Positions 1-12,728 of a stretch of DNA of 64,000 bases are shown here, piece after piece. Within the stretch, counting starts at the first letter, position 1, and every line of letters starts with the position of its first letter. Source of the stretch: Perca fluviatilis. Lineage: Eukaryota > Chordata > Actinopteri > Perciformes > Percidae. Below the pieces are notes generated by a model. It worked only from the letters and a program-made list of their open reading frames with translations. It was not told the origin of the DNA and searched no databases. Position numbers and translations under genes: made by a program. The stretch spans positions 7,523,576 to 7,587,575 of the forward strand of contig NC_053115.1 of NCBI RefSeq assembly GCF_010015445.1, written 5' to 3'.

Positions 1-556
1 CTACTACATGACTGGTGGTCAAACAAAGGCTCAGCCAAATCCTTGAATCACTTGAGTAACTCACATGTAATGTTGCCTTAAAAACTTTCTAGGGCTGAAC
101 AATATAAAGTTTTTTTTAAATCGCTATAGCGATATCAACTTTTCGCCATACTTTGTGAGAGGCTGCAACATATCACGAAAGACACATTTAAAGCGGACAC
201 TTAAAGCAGCAGAAAGGCAGAACTGAGTACACTTTAATATCTGTTTATTGCAAGTAATACCGTTATTGCCATAGTTAACGTTATGGCATATTTTCCTCAT
301 ATTGTGCAGGCCTACAACTTACCTAATTCAAATTTAAAAATGTGTTTTCTTTGCCACAAACTGCAAGAGGGAGTTAAGAAGTTGAGCTCTGTAAAACTTG
401 TTAACTACTTAACTTGTTAACAAACAGCAGCTTCACATCCAGAATCTTGGTTAATACAAGATTCATTCTGCAACTGGTGCTGTATTTCGTTATATTTCGA
501 ATATTTCTAGGATTGTGTGAGTGTTTATACTCATTTTACTACTCTATAGTGACAAC
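1..556 (-). other. phf20 3' flank / probable 3' UTR
   Basis: AT-rich sequence downstream of the phf20 stop codon. A minus-strand AATAAA (TTTATT on plus, about 244-249) could end the transcript. No coding similarity is seen here, so any longer C-terminal exon would have to lie left of the window. Confidence 0.4.
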
Positions 557-1043
557 TCAGGCTGCACTTTCATCATCCTTGTCTGTTGTGGAATAAGGCC
601 TAACCTTGGAACTGGTGCCTGTTGATTTTGGCTTGTCCATCTCCAGCAGGCTTCCGTAGCGCTGCTCCCGCTCCAACAGTTCCTCTGTGCTTCTCAGGCT
701 GTCCTCCAGCTCGGAGCCCTGTCGGGTCTCCACCACCAGCCTCTGCTCCACCGCGGGGTAGTACGCCCGTGGTTTCTGGTAGCAATGTTCACTGGTAATG
801 TATGAGTCCTGGAAGGATGGGAAGGGGAAGGAGCAGGACGAAGAGGAGGTGGCAGATGTAGCAGCCCGGCTCAGCTTCTCCAGAGCATTGGACATTAAAA
901 TTTCACCTCGACTCATGTCCTCATCAGGAGTCACAGGAGATGGAGCTGCATCACTGCCACGACACGAGTCAGAGGTGGTCCGTGACCTCTCCAAATGCTT
1001 CCAGGGCTGCCGCCACAGATGCAAGTCCGGGTGAGTATTGGTC
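557..1043 (-). CDS. phf20: phf20 last coding exon in window
   Basis: Acceptor tcag before 1043; the first base completes a codon begun in the previous exon. It encodes [11 protein letters not shown], a Ser-rich stretch and [20 protein letters not shown], and ends in TGA at 559-557. A weak GT near 604 could be a donor to an exon outside the window. Confidence 0.88.
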
Positions 1044-4000
1044 CTGATAAGCCAAAGGAAAGATTAGACCAGTGTGTAAACATTGCATTATATAAAATGA
1101 TTAACCAATAAAATGTTCTATTGAAACTGGTTAACTTGGACAACAAAAATTTATGTCATGATCCAGATTTAATTTGACTCCAGCCCCCCTCTTCATGCGA
1201 TTCCTTTGTACTCACTGTAGGACGCTCATCTTGAGCTGCAGTCCATTGAGGATCTCTACTACGTGGTGCACATCTCCCAGCAGCTGGTGGGTGGTGGTGA
1301 TCTTCTTGGCATTTTGGTGAGAGTAGTTCTCTCCCAGGAAGGACAAGCCGTACATGTGACCATTGCTCAACCACTCACGATCGTACCAGTAGCGCAGACT
1401 CTGCCTCTGACCTGGAAATAATCAACATATTGCAATGAAATGTTATCACATGCAACTACTTGTGTGGGCTAGCTAATGAAGTTGAAGTTATACTATTAGC
1501 ATGTCGTAGCTTTGCCATTTCCTGGTCCCTTTTACGAAATATATATTTGAAGGTAGGCAATGCTTCTTTTATAGAATTGGCTTATTTTAATTTATAATTG
1601 AAAATGAATGTGTTTACATTAACAGTATCTATCAGATTGAATCGTATCTCATTGAATCGTTCCATAATAACACGTAGTGTCCCTGAACCGTATCGTAGCC
1701 CATGTATCTCAGTCCTTCCAGAAAAATGCGGAGTTTTTTTGTGATTGTTGCGGGCAAAAATCCTTGATTATGCGGCACGTTTTCTTAAAAAATGCGATGG
1801 AATATGCGGGATATTTATGCAGTTTTATGCAATGAAATTGCGGGAACTTTATGAACTGAAATTGTGGGTTTGATGAAAAAGAGAGAGAGAGAGAAAAAAA
1901 AAAAAGTGATTCCCCCAACACCTGCTTTTCGATGATGTTCACGTCGCGTAATTACATCACTTTATAACGTTCCCATGGCAACAGGGGAAAACGGCTGCTC
2001 TCGTGTGAAGTAAACGCAACATTTTTCAACTTTCTGCTAAAATATGTGACTTTTTTGCAATGAAAATGCGGGGATTATGAAATCATGCAAGCCCCGCATA
2101 TTTTGCGGGGAAATCAGCAATTTATGCGGCGTATTTGAAAAAATGCGGCCCCCACATAAATATGCGGACTTTGGCTGATTAGGCATTGAATTATGCGATC
2201 GCATAATCGCGTTTTTCTGAAGGGACTGGTATCTAGACACGTATCGGATCGTCTTATAAAGGAGCGATGCACACCCCTAGTCTGCTTGCTGGCATAGTTT
2301 GTTGGATTGAGGGAATTATAGCATTCCCTAAGACGTGGAGAGTCCATATGCAAATGCAGTTAGCAGTCATACAACAGGCTACACAGCACAAGACACAAAT
2401 GTGAGGCAGCTTAAGCTTGGTGCACAGTGCCAAGTCAACAAAATACTTTGGTCTACGATTCTCAGTTTCACAAGCAATGTGTTTCACTTGTTCTGATCAC
2501 CCATACCAGCTCACTCCTCCACCTTGGCAGTTGGCTCTCAAAACAAGTCATTTCTTTAGCTAAAAACAGCTACGGTATAAATTTCCAGCTCTTTTTTTCC
2601 CACATTTATTGTGGACACACTAAGGTCCCTATAGGCCTGTATTATTTAGGACTATGTATTGTTTAATGTTACAAAACAACGACCAGCAGGGACATTTACA
2701 GCTCATTATTTGAAGAAGAATCAATACACCAAAAGGCAACCTGCAGCACAAACATTCTGTAGTTTCACTGTTTTGTGATATTGAGGGACACAAATGAATG
2801 GCTCTTCTCCCATTTTTATCATCACTTTCTATAACTGGCATCATATTCTGGACTGTGCTTGCCACACCGGGACCGAGTTTACTGTGTCCTGGTAAACATT
2901 AGGGGTGTCACGATTCTCCAAATCCTCGATTTGACCAAATTTTCCAATTCTAAGATCACGGTTCAATTCTCGATTTTTACAAAAAAAAAAAATTTAAAGC
3001 ACAGGTTGCTATGCCACTTTTAGACTAGACTTTTATGCAATATAATATCTGACCTTTGTTCTCAATGTACCACACTACATTGTCAAATTTGAAACATTTA
3101 TTATCAACATAATGTAACAATAACATATCTTCAGTCAATTGGAAACATAAGCAAAATAACCTGCCATCTAGTTTCTCTTTTGTAACTGCAGTCTTCTTAC
3201 GAATGTTATTGATGCTATTGCTCCCACTAAGGTCAAAGCTGTCTCTGGTAAGAAAAGATCTCCATGGAGAAATTTTATAGTGGTGAGAACAGAAAAAAAG
3301 AGTGTCGAAAAGCTGAACGCAGTTGGCGAAAATCTAATCTCCAGGTCCATTATAACATCTATAAAGAGAGACTTCACATTTATAATTTGGAACTAAGGAA
3401 TGCAAGACGGTCCTTTTTCTCTGACATTGTCGCCAGAAACAATAATAATTCATGTGCTTTGTTTGCTACTGTCGATAGATTAACAAACCCTCCAGTACCG
3501 GTAGCATCTGAACTATCGTCTACCAAGGCTTGCAATGACTTTGCCTCCTTCACAGACAAAATTCAGAAAATTAGACAAACAGTTAGTGCTTCCATATCAA
3601 GTACAGGATATGTGTTGTCAGTGTTCACGCAAAACAAAATCAAATATGACAATTTCATACGATCAACCTTAAAAACCTGGAGGACATTATACAACATCTG
3701 AAAACCTCCTCCTGTTGCCTTGATATTCTACCAAAGGGTGTTTTCAAAAACGTTTTGAATTGTTTGGTTTCTGATCTTCTACAGATTGTAAACACATCTC
3801 TGCTCTCCGGTATCTTCCCACAGGCCCTGAAAACTGCAGTCACCAAGCCACTCCTAAAAAAGAACAACCTAGACACGACACTAATGAGCAGTTTTTCAAC
3901 AACTCAACCTTTTCTTATCACTAAACAACAGTTTTGATGCCTTCCAGTCAGGTTTTCGACCACACCACAGCACTGAGACGGCTCTCGTTAAAGTCTTTAA

Positions 4001-7000
4001 TGACATCCACTTAAACACAGATAGTGGCAAAATTTCAGTCTTAGTATTACTTGATCTCAGTGCTGCATTTGATACGGTAGACCATGACATATTGCTTGAC
4101 CGATTGGAAAACTGGGTTGGTCTTTCTGGCTCAGTACTAAAGTGGTTTGAATCCTATTTAAAGAATAGGGACTACTTTGTGTCTATAGGGAATTATACAT
4201 CTGAGCATACAAATATGACGTGCGGAGTTCCCCAAGGCTCAGTTCTGGGGCCTCTTCTGTTCAACATCTACATGCTTCCACTGGCTCAGATTATGGAAAA
4301 CAACAAAATAAGTTACCATAGTTATGCGGATGACACACAAATTTACATAACCTTATCGCCAGGGAATTATAGCCCAATACAACAACTGAATATGTGCATT
4401 GAACAAATTAACGACTGGATGTGCCATAACTTTCTTAAATTAAATAAAGAAAAAACGGAGGTGGTTGTTTTTGGAGCAAAAGAGGAACGATTGAAAGTCA
4501 GTGCTCAGCTTCAAACGACAATGTTGAAAACAACAGACAAAGCCAGAAATCTTGGTGTAGTCATGGACTCAGACCTGAATTTTAAAAGCCACATTAAGAC
4601 AATTACAAAATCAGCCAATTATCACCTTAAAAATATATCAAGGGTTAAAGGACTTATGTCTCAGCAGGATCTGGAAAAACTTGTCCATGCTTTTATCTTC
4701 AGTAGACTTGACTACTGTAACTGTGTCTTTACAGGTCTCCCTAAAAAAAATCAATCAGACAGCTGCAGCTGATTCAGAACGCTGCTGCTCGAGTCCTCAC
4801 TAAAACCAGGAAAGTGGATTACATCACTCCAGTTCTGAAGTCTCTACACTGGCTTCCAGTGCCTGAAAGAATTGATTTCAAAATACTTTTGCTGGTTTAT
4901 AAATCACTAAATGGTTAGGGCCAAAATACATTTCTGAACTGCTACTACATTGTGACCCACCCAGACCTCTCAGGTCGTCTGGGACAGGTCTACTTGTTGT
5001 CCCCAGAGTCAGAACTAAACAGGGGGAAGCAGCGTTCAGTTTTTATGCTCCAATATCTGGAACAAACTCCCAGAAAACTGCAGGTCCGCTGCAACTCTCA
5101 CTTCTTTTAAATCCAGGCTGAAGACCTATCTTTTTAATGTTTAATGCACTGTACATTTTATTCTTGTCTTTTAATGATTTTAAATTGTTTTAAATTGTTT
5201 TCTAATTGCTCTTTACATTTTATTTTTTGTCTTTTAATGCTTTGAAATTGTTAACTGTTTAATGTTTCATGTAAAGCACTTTGAATTGCCTTGTTGCTGA
5301 AATGTGCTATACAAATAAAGCTGCCTTGCCTTGCCCACAGGAGATCAAGTTCACAACAAAAACAATAAAAACAGCCATGTCCACAGTCTTCTCTGAACAA
5401 TTAAGTATCTTAAACTATTTCCGAACAGTTGAACATATATTACTCCCCGTGTCCTTCTCCATTTCTACATCAGAAGGGGCACAGAAGGAAGCGTGGCGGA
5501 ATTGGACACTGACTGCGACTTGTAGCGATCGCTTCTTTTTGGTCCTACCATAGACTGTTAATTTTACAGTCAATGGGTCCTACAAGTCCTGCGTCACAGA
5601 CACACCCCCAGTTCGCCTCGATAATTATGCCGGCAATTGCAAACTAAAATGGCGCTAACACTCACCCGTGGAAGAGGCCGCTTCCATCCAATGAGTGGCT
5701 CCGTAGCTTGCCAGCCCTCGGTGACGAGTAAAAGGTCCCGTTTTTTTTTTTTTAAGCCTCGTTCTAAGCAGATTACTCGTCTTCCTTTCTTCCTCTGCAA
5801 TTCTACCGGAAAAAACCCCAACCCCACGCTCACAGCCGTACAGTCTCTGGAGTGACGTCAGAGTATTGGCCGTAGCCGGAGGTAACTCCGCTAAGGAGGC
5901 AATCAAAGATTATCAACTAAAAGCAAGAGGCTTCACTAGGTTGGTTTTTGGTGTCCCGCGGGGAACCTGACTTTTTTGTTTGTGGGTTTTGCTAGGGATC
6001 TCGAAGAGAACGGTTGTGATTTTGAGAGGAAAAGGATCTATTGAAATTTAAATTGTGGAGTTTGTTTGTGACGTGGGGGGCGTGGCTGCTTGGAAAGCCG
6101 ACCGGACGTGACATGGGGGGCGTGGCAGCGTCGACGATTCAATTTTTTTTATTCGAAGTTTGAGATTGTGACTGAATTTTGGTCAATTTCGAATTAAAAT
6201 CTAAATCGTGACACCCGCAGTAAACATTGTTTTCTTTTAGCAGAAAACAGGACGTTTGATGTGCAAGAACATAAATTCATGAGGCAAGATCAGTGTAAAG
6301 CATAAACTTCATAATCACAATGTAAAACACCATTATTATATAATGCACTATCCATTAGTGATCTTAAAATACATACAATTTCCATAGTAATCTTCAATGT
6401 CCACTGTTAATTGTACACAGTCATTTTTCCATTTGTCCACTAGATGGCAGGTACTTTGTCAAGTCAAAGAGGAAGCCTGCAGTGTTCTCTACCAGATTAG
6501 CCAAATAGATGCTGTGAAGTCAACAAATCTAAATGATGACCATGTGTAATTTATAGCTAAAAAGGTGGTGGTGTTTTTCTCTCACCTGGTGGGTCTCTGC
6601 AGATGTAGCAGGTGTATCGGTCTGGAACATTATCTTCCAGCAGGCCCATGCAGGTACCATGCTGCCAGCACAAACAATCTTCACACTGAGGGAAGGACAC
6701 GCATGTTTTATAAAATAAGGCAACCCTAAGACTAAAAGAAAAGTGCTTGCAATGTAGACATGCTACAAGTGGTGACAAAAAACAACCAGCTCACCTGAAT
6801 CATGAAGTCATTATCTTCCTCCACCTCACAGATACATCGCACTATCTCTTCACTTGTGTCGACAGCACCGGAGTCCACACTCAGGGGAGGTGTGGTGACG
6901 TCCAAATCCACCCCAAAGTCATCGTCGCTCCACCCACAGCTGTCAGTGGACCAGTCACTAATGCTATCCTCGTCTACAGTAACAGGCACAAACAGAACTA

Positions 7001-10000
7001 TTGATTTGTCATGGGAATGACACGACAGGAATGAACTTTTCCTGGTACAATTTAGTTTAATTAATATTCTTTACATCTACAAAATGTGTTGCACTATGTG
7101 AGTCTTCATGATTATTTGTGGATTACATGATGAAGCAAGCCATAGCAGCAAAGAACAGCTCAGGATTCAATCAACCAAGCGTTTAACAAATTTGGTCTCA
7201 TCTGTGACAGCAGACAGTTTAATTCTGTAGGTCATGGTGTGTTATGAGCAACATTTGACACAGATCCCAGGTGTGATGCACGTCAAACTACAACAGCATG
7301 ATGGATTGAATCCAGAGGCAATAGAAAAATGGAGGGGAGAGGAAGCCATGTACAGTCACACAGACAAACCAACACACACACACACGCACGCACACACACA
7401 GTCACAGAGATACCCACCATCCACATGTATCTGCTGTGAGTAGCTGTATCCAGGCCTGCTGGGGTAGGCCTCAGGCTTGTGATTGTGTGAGGGGGGGAAT
7501 TTGTATGGCAAATTCAATTTGGACTGAAGACCCAATACTGAGATGTCAATATTCTCCTCACTACCTGTGTAGTCTGTTCATACAGGGAAGGGGGGGAAGC
7601 AGACGTAAAACAAAATGTCAACTTTGGAAATCCATCAGGAGGTGACAAACCGTGGCACAACAAACATGGACAAATAATAGACTCAAGAACAGTCAGGGAC
7701 AATCAATTTGATAAAAATCCATACCGGCCGTGTTTCAGGGCCTTTTAGTAGTATGAAATAATCAATGTGGAAGGTAACCTACAGTATATGTGTGCATGCC
7801 AAACAAAATGTACATACATGTGAATGCCAACTAGGAATAGAGAGCACGGCGTTGGATTTGTGTATTAGTCAATATCAGTGCCAACAAAAGCTGGCTTTTC
7901 ATCACCAGCACTGTTGAGTTGTTGTATACGAGAGCAAATGAAAGCTATGATGTGAAAGAAATGAGTTTGAGCTTTCCGATTGGCATAATGGAGTGACAGA
8001 GGCCAGCGACAGATGTAACACTTCTCCCACACACAAAGGCTCAGCCACCACACCAAGAGGAGTGAACTGGAGTATATAATGCTTTGCAGGCTAGCCGTTT
8101 CCACAATGTCACAATGAGTGCACATGCAGAGCAGTAGACCCCGATGCCAGGGACCCCTTCTTACCAGACTTGGCCTTCTTTTTCTTCTTCTTCTTCTTTA
8201 GTTTAATGCGGAGGAAGTCCTTCTGTTTTGGTTTCTCTTTCAGTTTGTCTTTTAATGAGCCTGTGGACAGTAAAGGTAAGCCTTGGTTGTGCATAGCCAT
8301 CACAGCACTTCTCTATTCTATAAGAGAAATTGTACAGCAAGATGGAAACTAACAGTGCCTAGGCATGACTATGTAACACAATGCAGTCCTTTTGTCACTT
8401 AATAAACAACTCATTCATACTGCATGATACTGACCAATGTCAAAGCCACTCTTGTCTGAGTCCTTGTCCTGCTGCTGGCATCCGTTCCTGTCCAGCTGGT
8501 TCTCCTTGCTCTTCTCCCTCAGCAGTGCCCTCTGCTGATGGCTCTGGGTGTTGACTGCAGGCGGGGCTGATGTCCGCCTGCCTGCAGTCTTCACCTCTCC
8601 ACGGGGAGCCGCGGCAGGCCCAACAGAGTCTGAGAAAAATAAAAAAAATAAGGCCAAATATAAGCCCAAAGCTCAGCAGTTCTGATTTTGTGGTTGCTTA
8701 ACATAGATTAGGGTTTGAAATAGCAGCTGATCCAATTTCTAATAAAACGCTATAGATAGAGAGGAACTTACGCATAGAGGCAGAGATGGTGCGCCTTCTC
8801 TTTGGGCCGTCCAAACCGGTGGCAGTAGCCTGTTTCTCAGAGGCCCTGGTCTGGACATTCCTGGTGGGGCTGCGCTCCGCCTCCGGCGGCTGCTCCTCGC
8901 CATGATAATATTTCATATGGTAGTGCAGCAGCTTGGCCTTACGGAACGACTTTGTGCAGCCGGGAGCACTGCACTTAAATGGGTTGTGGTCGAGGTTGAT
9001 GGACAGGACGGGAGGAGGTTGGTTTTTGATAACACGGTACACTAAAACAAGGAAAAACATGAGTGGCAGATCAAAGAATGCAAATAATGACTGTATTTGT
9101 CTAATAGGTTTTGAGATGTACTCACAAGGTTCTCTGCTGAATCTGTTGGGGTTGTGGAAACCCTGCTTCCTTACCGCTACCGAAAGAAAGAAATTAATGT
9201 TTTTACTTCGGTCTTAAAAGTACGCCCAGATGCTATGTGACATTCACTGCACTCAGTAGCTTGTTTTCTCAATCCTACAGATCCAATGACATTTCTGCTA
9301 ATTAACTTCATTAACACTTACGTTTCACAGGCTGGGGAGGCGGCACCTCCGCGGCAGGCTGAGAGCTCTCCGATTGGACGTTTGGCTTCTGCTCCACATC
9401 TCCATTGGATTCTGTTGTTGTTATAGCGACAGGCACCTGCTCCATCTGTGCCGACGTCTGAGTGGGAAACTCTGTGTATGGCTTGGGTGACTCTGTGTAT
9501 GGCTTTGATTCACTCCCTTCTGTTTCCACCTCTTCCTTCTTTACCTCTCCATTTACGTGACACCTTTCTTCGTTTTGCTCATAGTCTTCTTCTACCTTCA
9601 CCCCATTTGTGAGTCCCATCCCCTTTTCTACATCCCTGGGCTTGTCCTGGTCTGCTTGCTCGGACATTTCCTCTTCCTGTTTGATAGAGGGTGCAGCCTC
9701 TACCTCACCAATTGTTTTCTTGTTCTTCTCGCTCACCATCCCCTCTTCCCGCTCATCGTCCTCACTGTTGCTATCCTCCTCCTGGTCGGAGGTGCTGCGT
9801 CTGGCTCGCTTGTTCTTGGGACCTCCGTTCTCCTGAGGCCTCCTGTCTCTGCGGCTCGGGGCCCTCCTGACCATGTTCCTTTCAGAGGACCGAGACTTCC
9901 CTCCACCAACACCACCTCTCTATTTGTAGGCAGGACAAAGAGGAAGTTTAGGAAACAAGCAGAAAATGGCACTCAGAGCGTGATTGATGTAGACAAAGAA

Positions 10001-12650
10001 TACATGATTAAATTAATATGGATGTTTAAGCTCACTTATGACATTTACCTCTTTAATAAAAGGCTTCACGTGTATCCCCTTCACTGTCTGGATAACGCCA
10101 TCATAAAACTTCACAGTGTAGGATGCTGAGGGGAATAAAAGGAGAACTGATGCCAAACATGTTTTACACAAGAGCCAGCTGCTAGTCAGGTAGCCGATTA
10201 CAGACTAGTTTTGAAGAAGCTACACTTCCAATTGCTCTTTTTGTTGTTAGTGTAAGCATTTTCCAATTTGGAGTTTTGTAATCTTCATAGTTTCTCTTTG
10301 CTGTGCCAGTGAAAGAAAAACATGTTGCTATTATTGAATGCCATCCAATACCACAGCTTCCTTTTTGAAAACAAAAGGGAAACTAACATTTTAGACTACT
10401 GTAAGCTCCATGTTGCACAGTCAACACACAACTTGAATAATCATAGAAAAACCTTTAACATCTTCCAAGAAAAATCAGCTTACAGTTATTTTAATTAATA
10501 ACTGTAAATATTAAGGATTCATGCAGTTAAAACAATTAAAGATAAAACCTGAAATTATTGATACCCACCATCTTTATTGACCGAAATGACCTTAGCGGGG
10601 TAGAAACGGCAGTCAGACCAGCTGGCCAGAACCTTGTCATTCACGTGAAAGCCCTGGAGGAAGGACAGTGACAGTCGATCGGGGGCATACTGTAGGCATG
10701 TTGTCAAAATCTCATGGGGAGGTGGAGCTGTTAAATGCTAACAAAACCATCATTGTTGTTACAGCTTTAGTAAAATTACATGGTTCTCCAATTTTACTCA
10801 CAAGTAAAAGTAGGAGATGCCCATTTGGCTTATGCAAATTAAACCACAGTTAAAAATAAATAAATAAAATAAATAAATAAATAAATATATATATATTAAA
10901 AAATACAGATTAAGGTCGCTTTCACACCTATACTTTGGTAGACTGTGACAGTGTCTGGTTTTGCTTTAGTGTCGCTAATATTTTAGAAGAAGGTGAATAA
11001 TATGAGCAGCTGACAAGACAGCGAGTAAAGTAGAGGGCCGGCCCTGATGAGAGAGATCATAATGTGTTACACAGACGATGAGCGTATGTTCATAATAAAT
11101 TATGGATTTGAAAGTTATCATCCCTTAAATCATATATAAGTCCGTCAATTGTGCGCAAGGTTGAAATAGCAGGCTAGTAAATGCATTGATTTTTGCCTTT
11201 TGATCGGATAACGCTCTTACCTTAAGTGAACCATAGGGCTGGGGGTAAACGATTATTTATTAAACGATTAATCGGGCGATTATTTTATCGATTAGTTGAC
11301 TAATCTAACTAATTGGACGATTAATATAACGATTATTTTTCTGTTGCTCGATTAATAAAAACCATAATGTATCTCAAATAAATACCAAAAAAATCTTAAT
11401 ATATTTTATTAAACAGTTTTGCACAGCAAAAAAATCTTCTGCTTTACACAAAATGAATAAAATTATTTTACTGTTATACAAAATTAAAAGGCCAGCCTGT
11501 TTAAGCTGGCTAACGTTAGTCTAATGTTATGTATTTGACTCGTAAACGACCACAGCATGAGTTAACGCTAACTAACGTTGAGTCGTAACTCATGAGTTAG
11601 CCAACGTTAGACAAATAACGTTAAAAGCTACTGCAATCTGCTTGCTACCGTTAGCTAGATTTAGCAGCTGTGCGCTGGTGGTGCTAAGGGGAGCTAACGT
11701 TCACGTTAGCTAATGTTAGCTACTATAGATCGCTGTGTTCTGCAGCCTTAAAGCTAGCCATTCAAGCCAACATTAGATGATAACTAACGTTAGCTAAACA
11801 CAGCTGTCTAGGCGCCAGTAGCTAGCTATTGTTAACGTTAGCTACTAACCTAGCACGAACAAACTGCACGGACCGCTAAGATAGTTAGCTAGCGCCACCG
11901 AAGTGCGCAGAGCTCAAGCTACACAACACACTACACAAACATGAAATTAACTTAGCCAATGTTAGTACTAAATTAGTACTTATTTGTTATTGTCTCCTTC
12001 ACGAGTGACAATGGGGTGCCTCCGTTCCAGATGCTCCCACATTGCTGTTGTGCTGGTGTGGTATGCCAACTATTTGGCAAAGAGCGCAAATAACAACACC
12101 TTTTACATTTGAGACTAAATTTGAAGTATTCCCATACCTTCGATGATTTAGGGCGAGCTGTTTTTTTTAGGACTTTTTCTTTTATTGGGGCTTTTGTTGG
12201 GGCTTTGTTGGGAATTATGTTATTATTGTATGTTTCATCCTCCCTTCTGCAATGTTTTGGTCTCCCACGTGTGTGGGGCGTCGCTACAGGCCTAGTGAAC
12301 CAAACTCTAGTGCACTTGGAAGCCAACCGAGACCCCCGTTTTTAAGCAGAGCAAAGTTTGGTTGTTTGATCTGCACCAGAGTTCGAATGAGCTTTTACAA
12401 CACCCCCAAACGAACCGGACTATCCGACAAAAACAGGGTTCGATTAAAACAGACCAAACTGCTCCGGTGTGAAAGCAACCTAAGAACCCCTCTATGCAGG
12501 AATACACTATGGAACAAAGGCAAGAGGACAACAAGATAACCCACAAGTGAGGCAGAACTTCCAATTTCTCTTCTTTGAACCGGTACTTTTAAAACGATTC
12601 CTAACAGATTCTTGAAAAATCTATTTTTTTTATTGAAGATTTTAATTTAA

Positions 12651-12728
<78 letters not shown>

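Larger units (their letters stand above)
2900..6219. mobile_element. hAT-like non-autonomous element with nested L2 LINE
   Basis: Ends are TAGGGGTGTCACGATT on the left and the reverse complement TGCGGGTGTCACGATT on the right. Both sides carry the exact 8-bp target duplication GTAAACAT (2892-2899, 6220-6227), the hAT signature. The hAT parts are about 2900-3170 and 5340-6219; the L2 LINE fills the middle. No hAT transposase is seen. Confidence 0.85.

Noticed and set aside
9557..10129. 190-codon plus-strand open frame rich in hydrophobic residues
   Set aside because: Antisense of the acidic phf20 linker exon; crosses a splice site.
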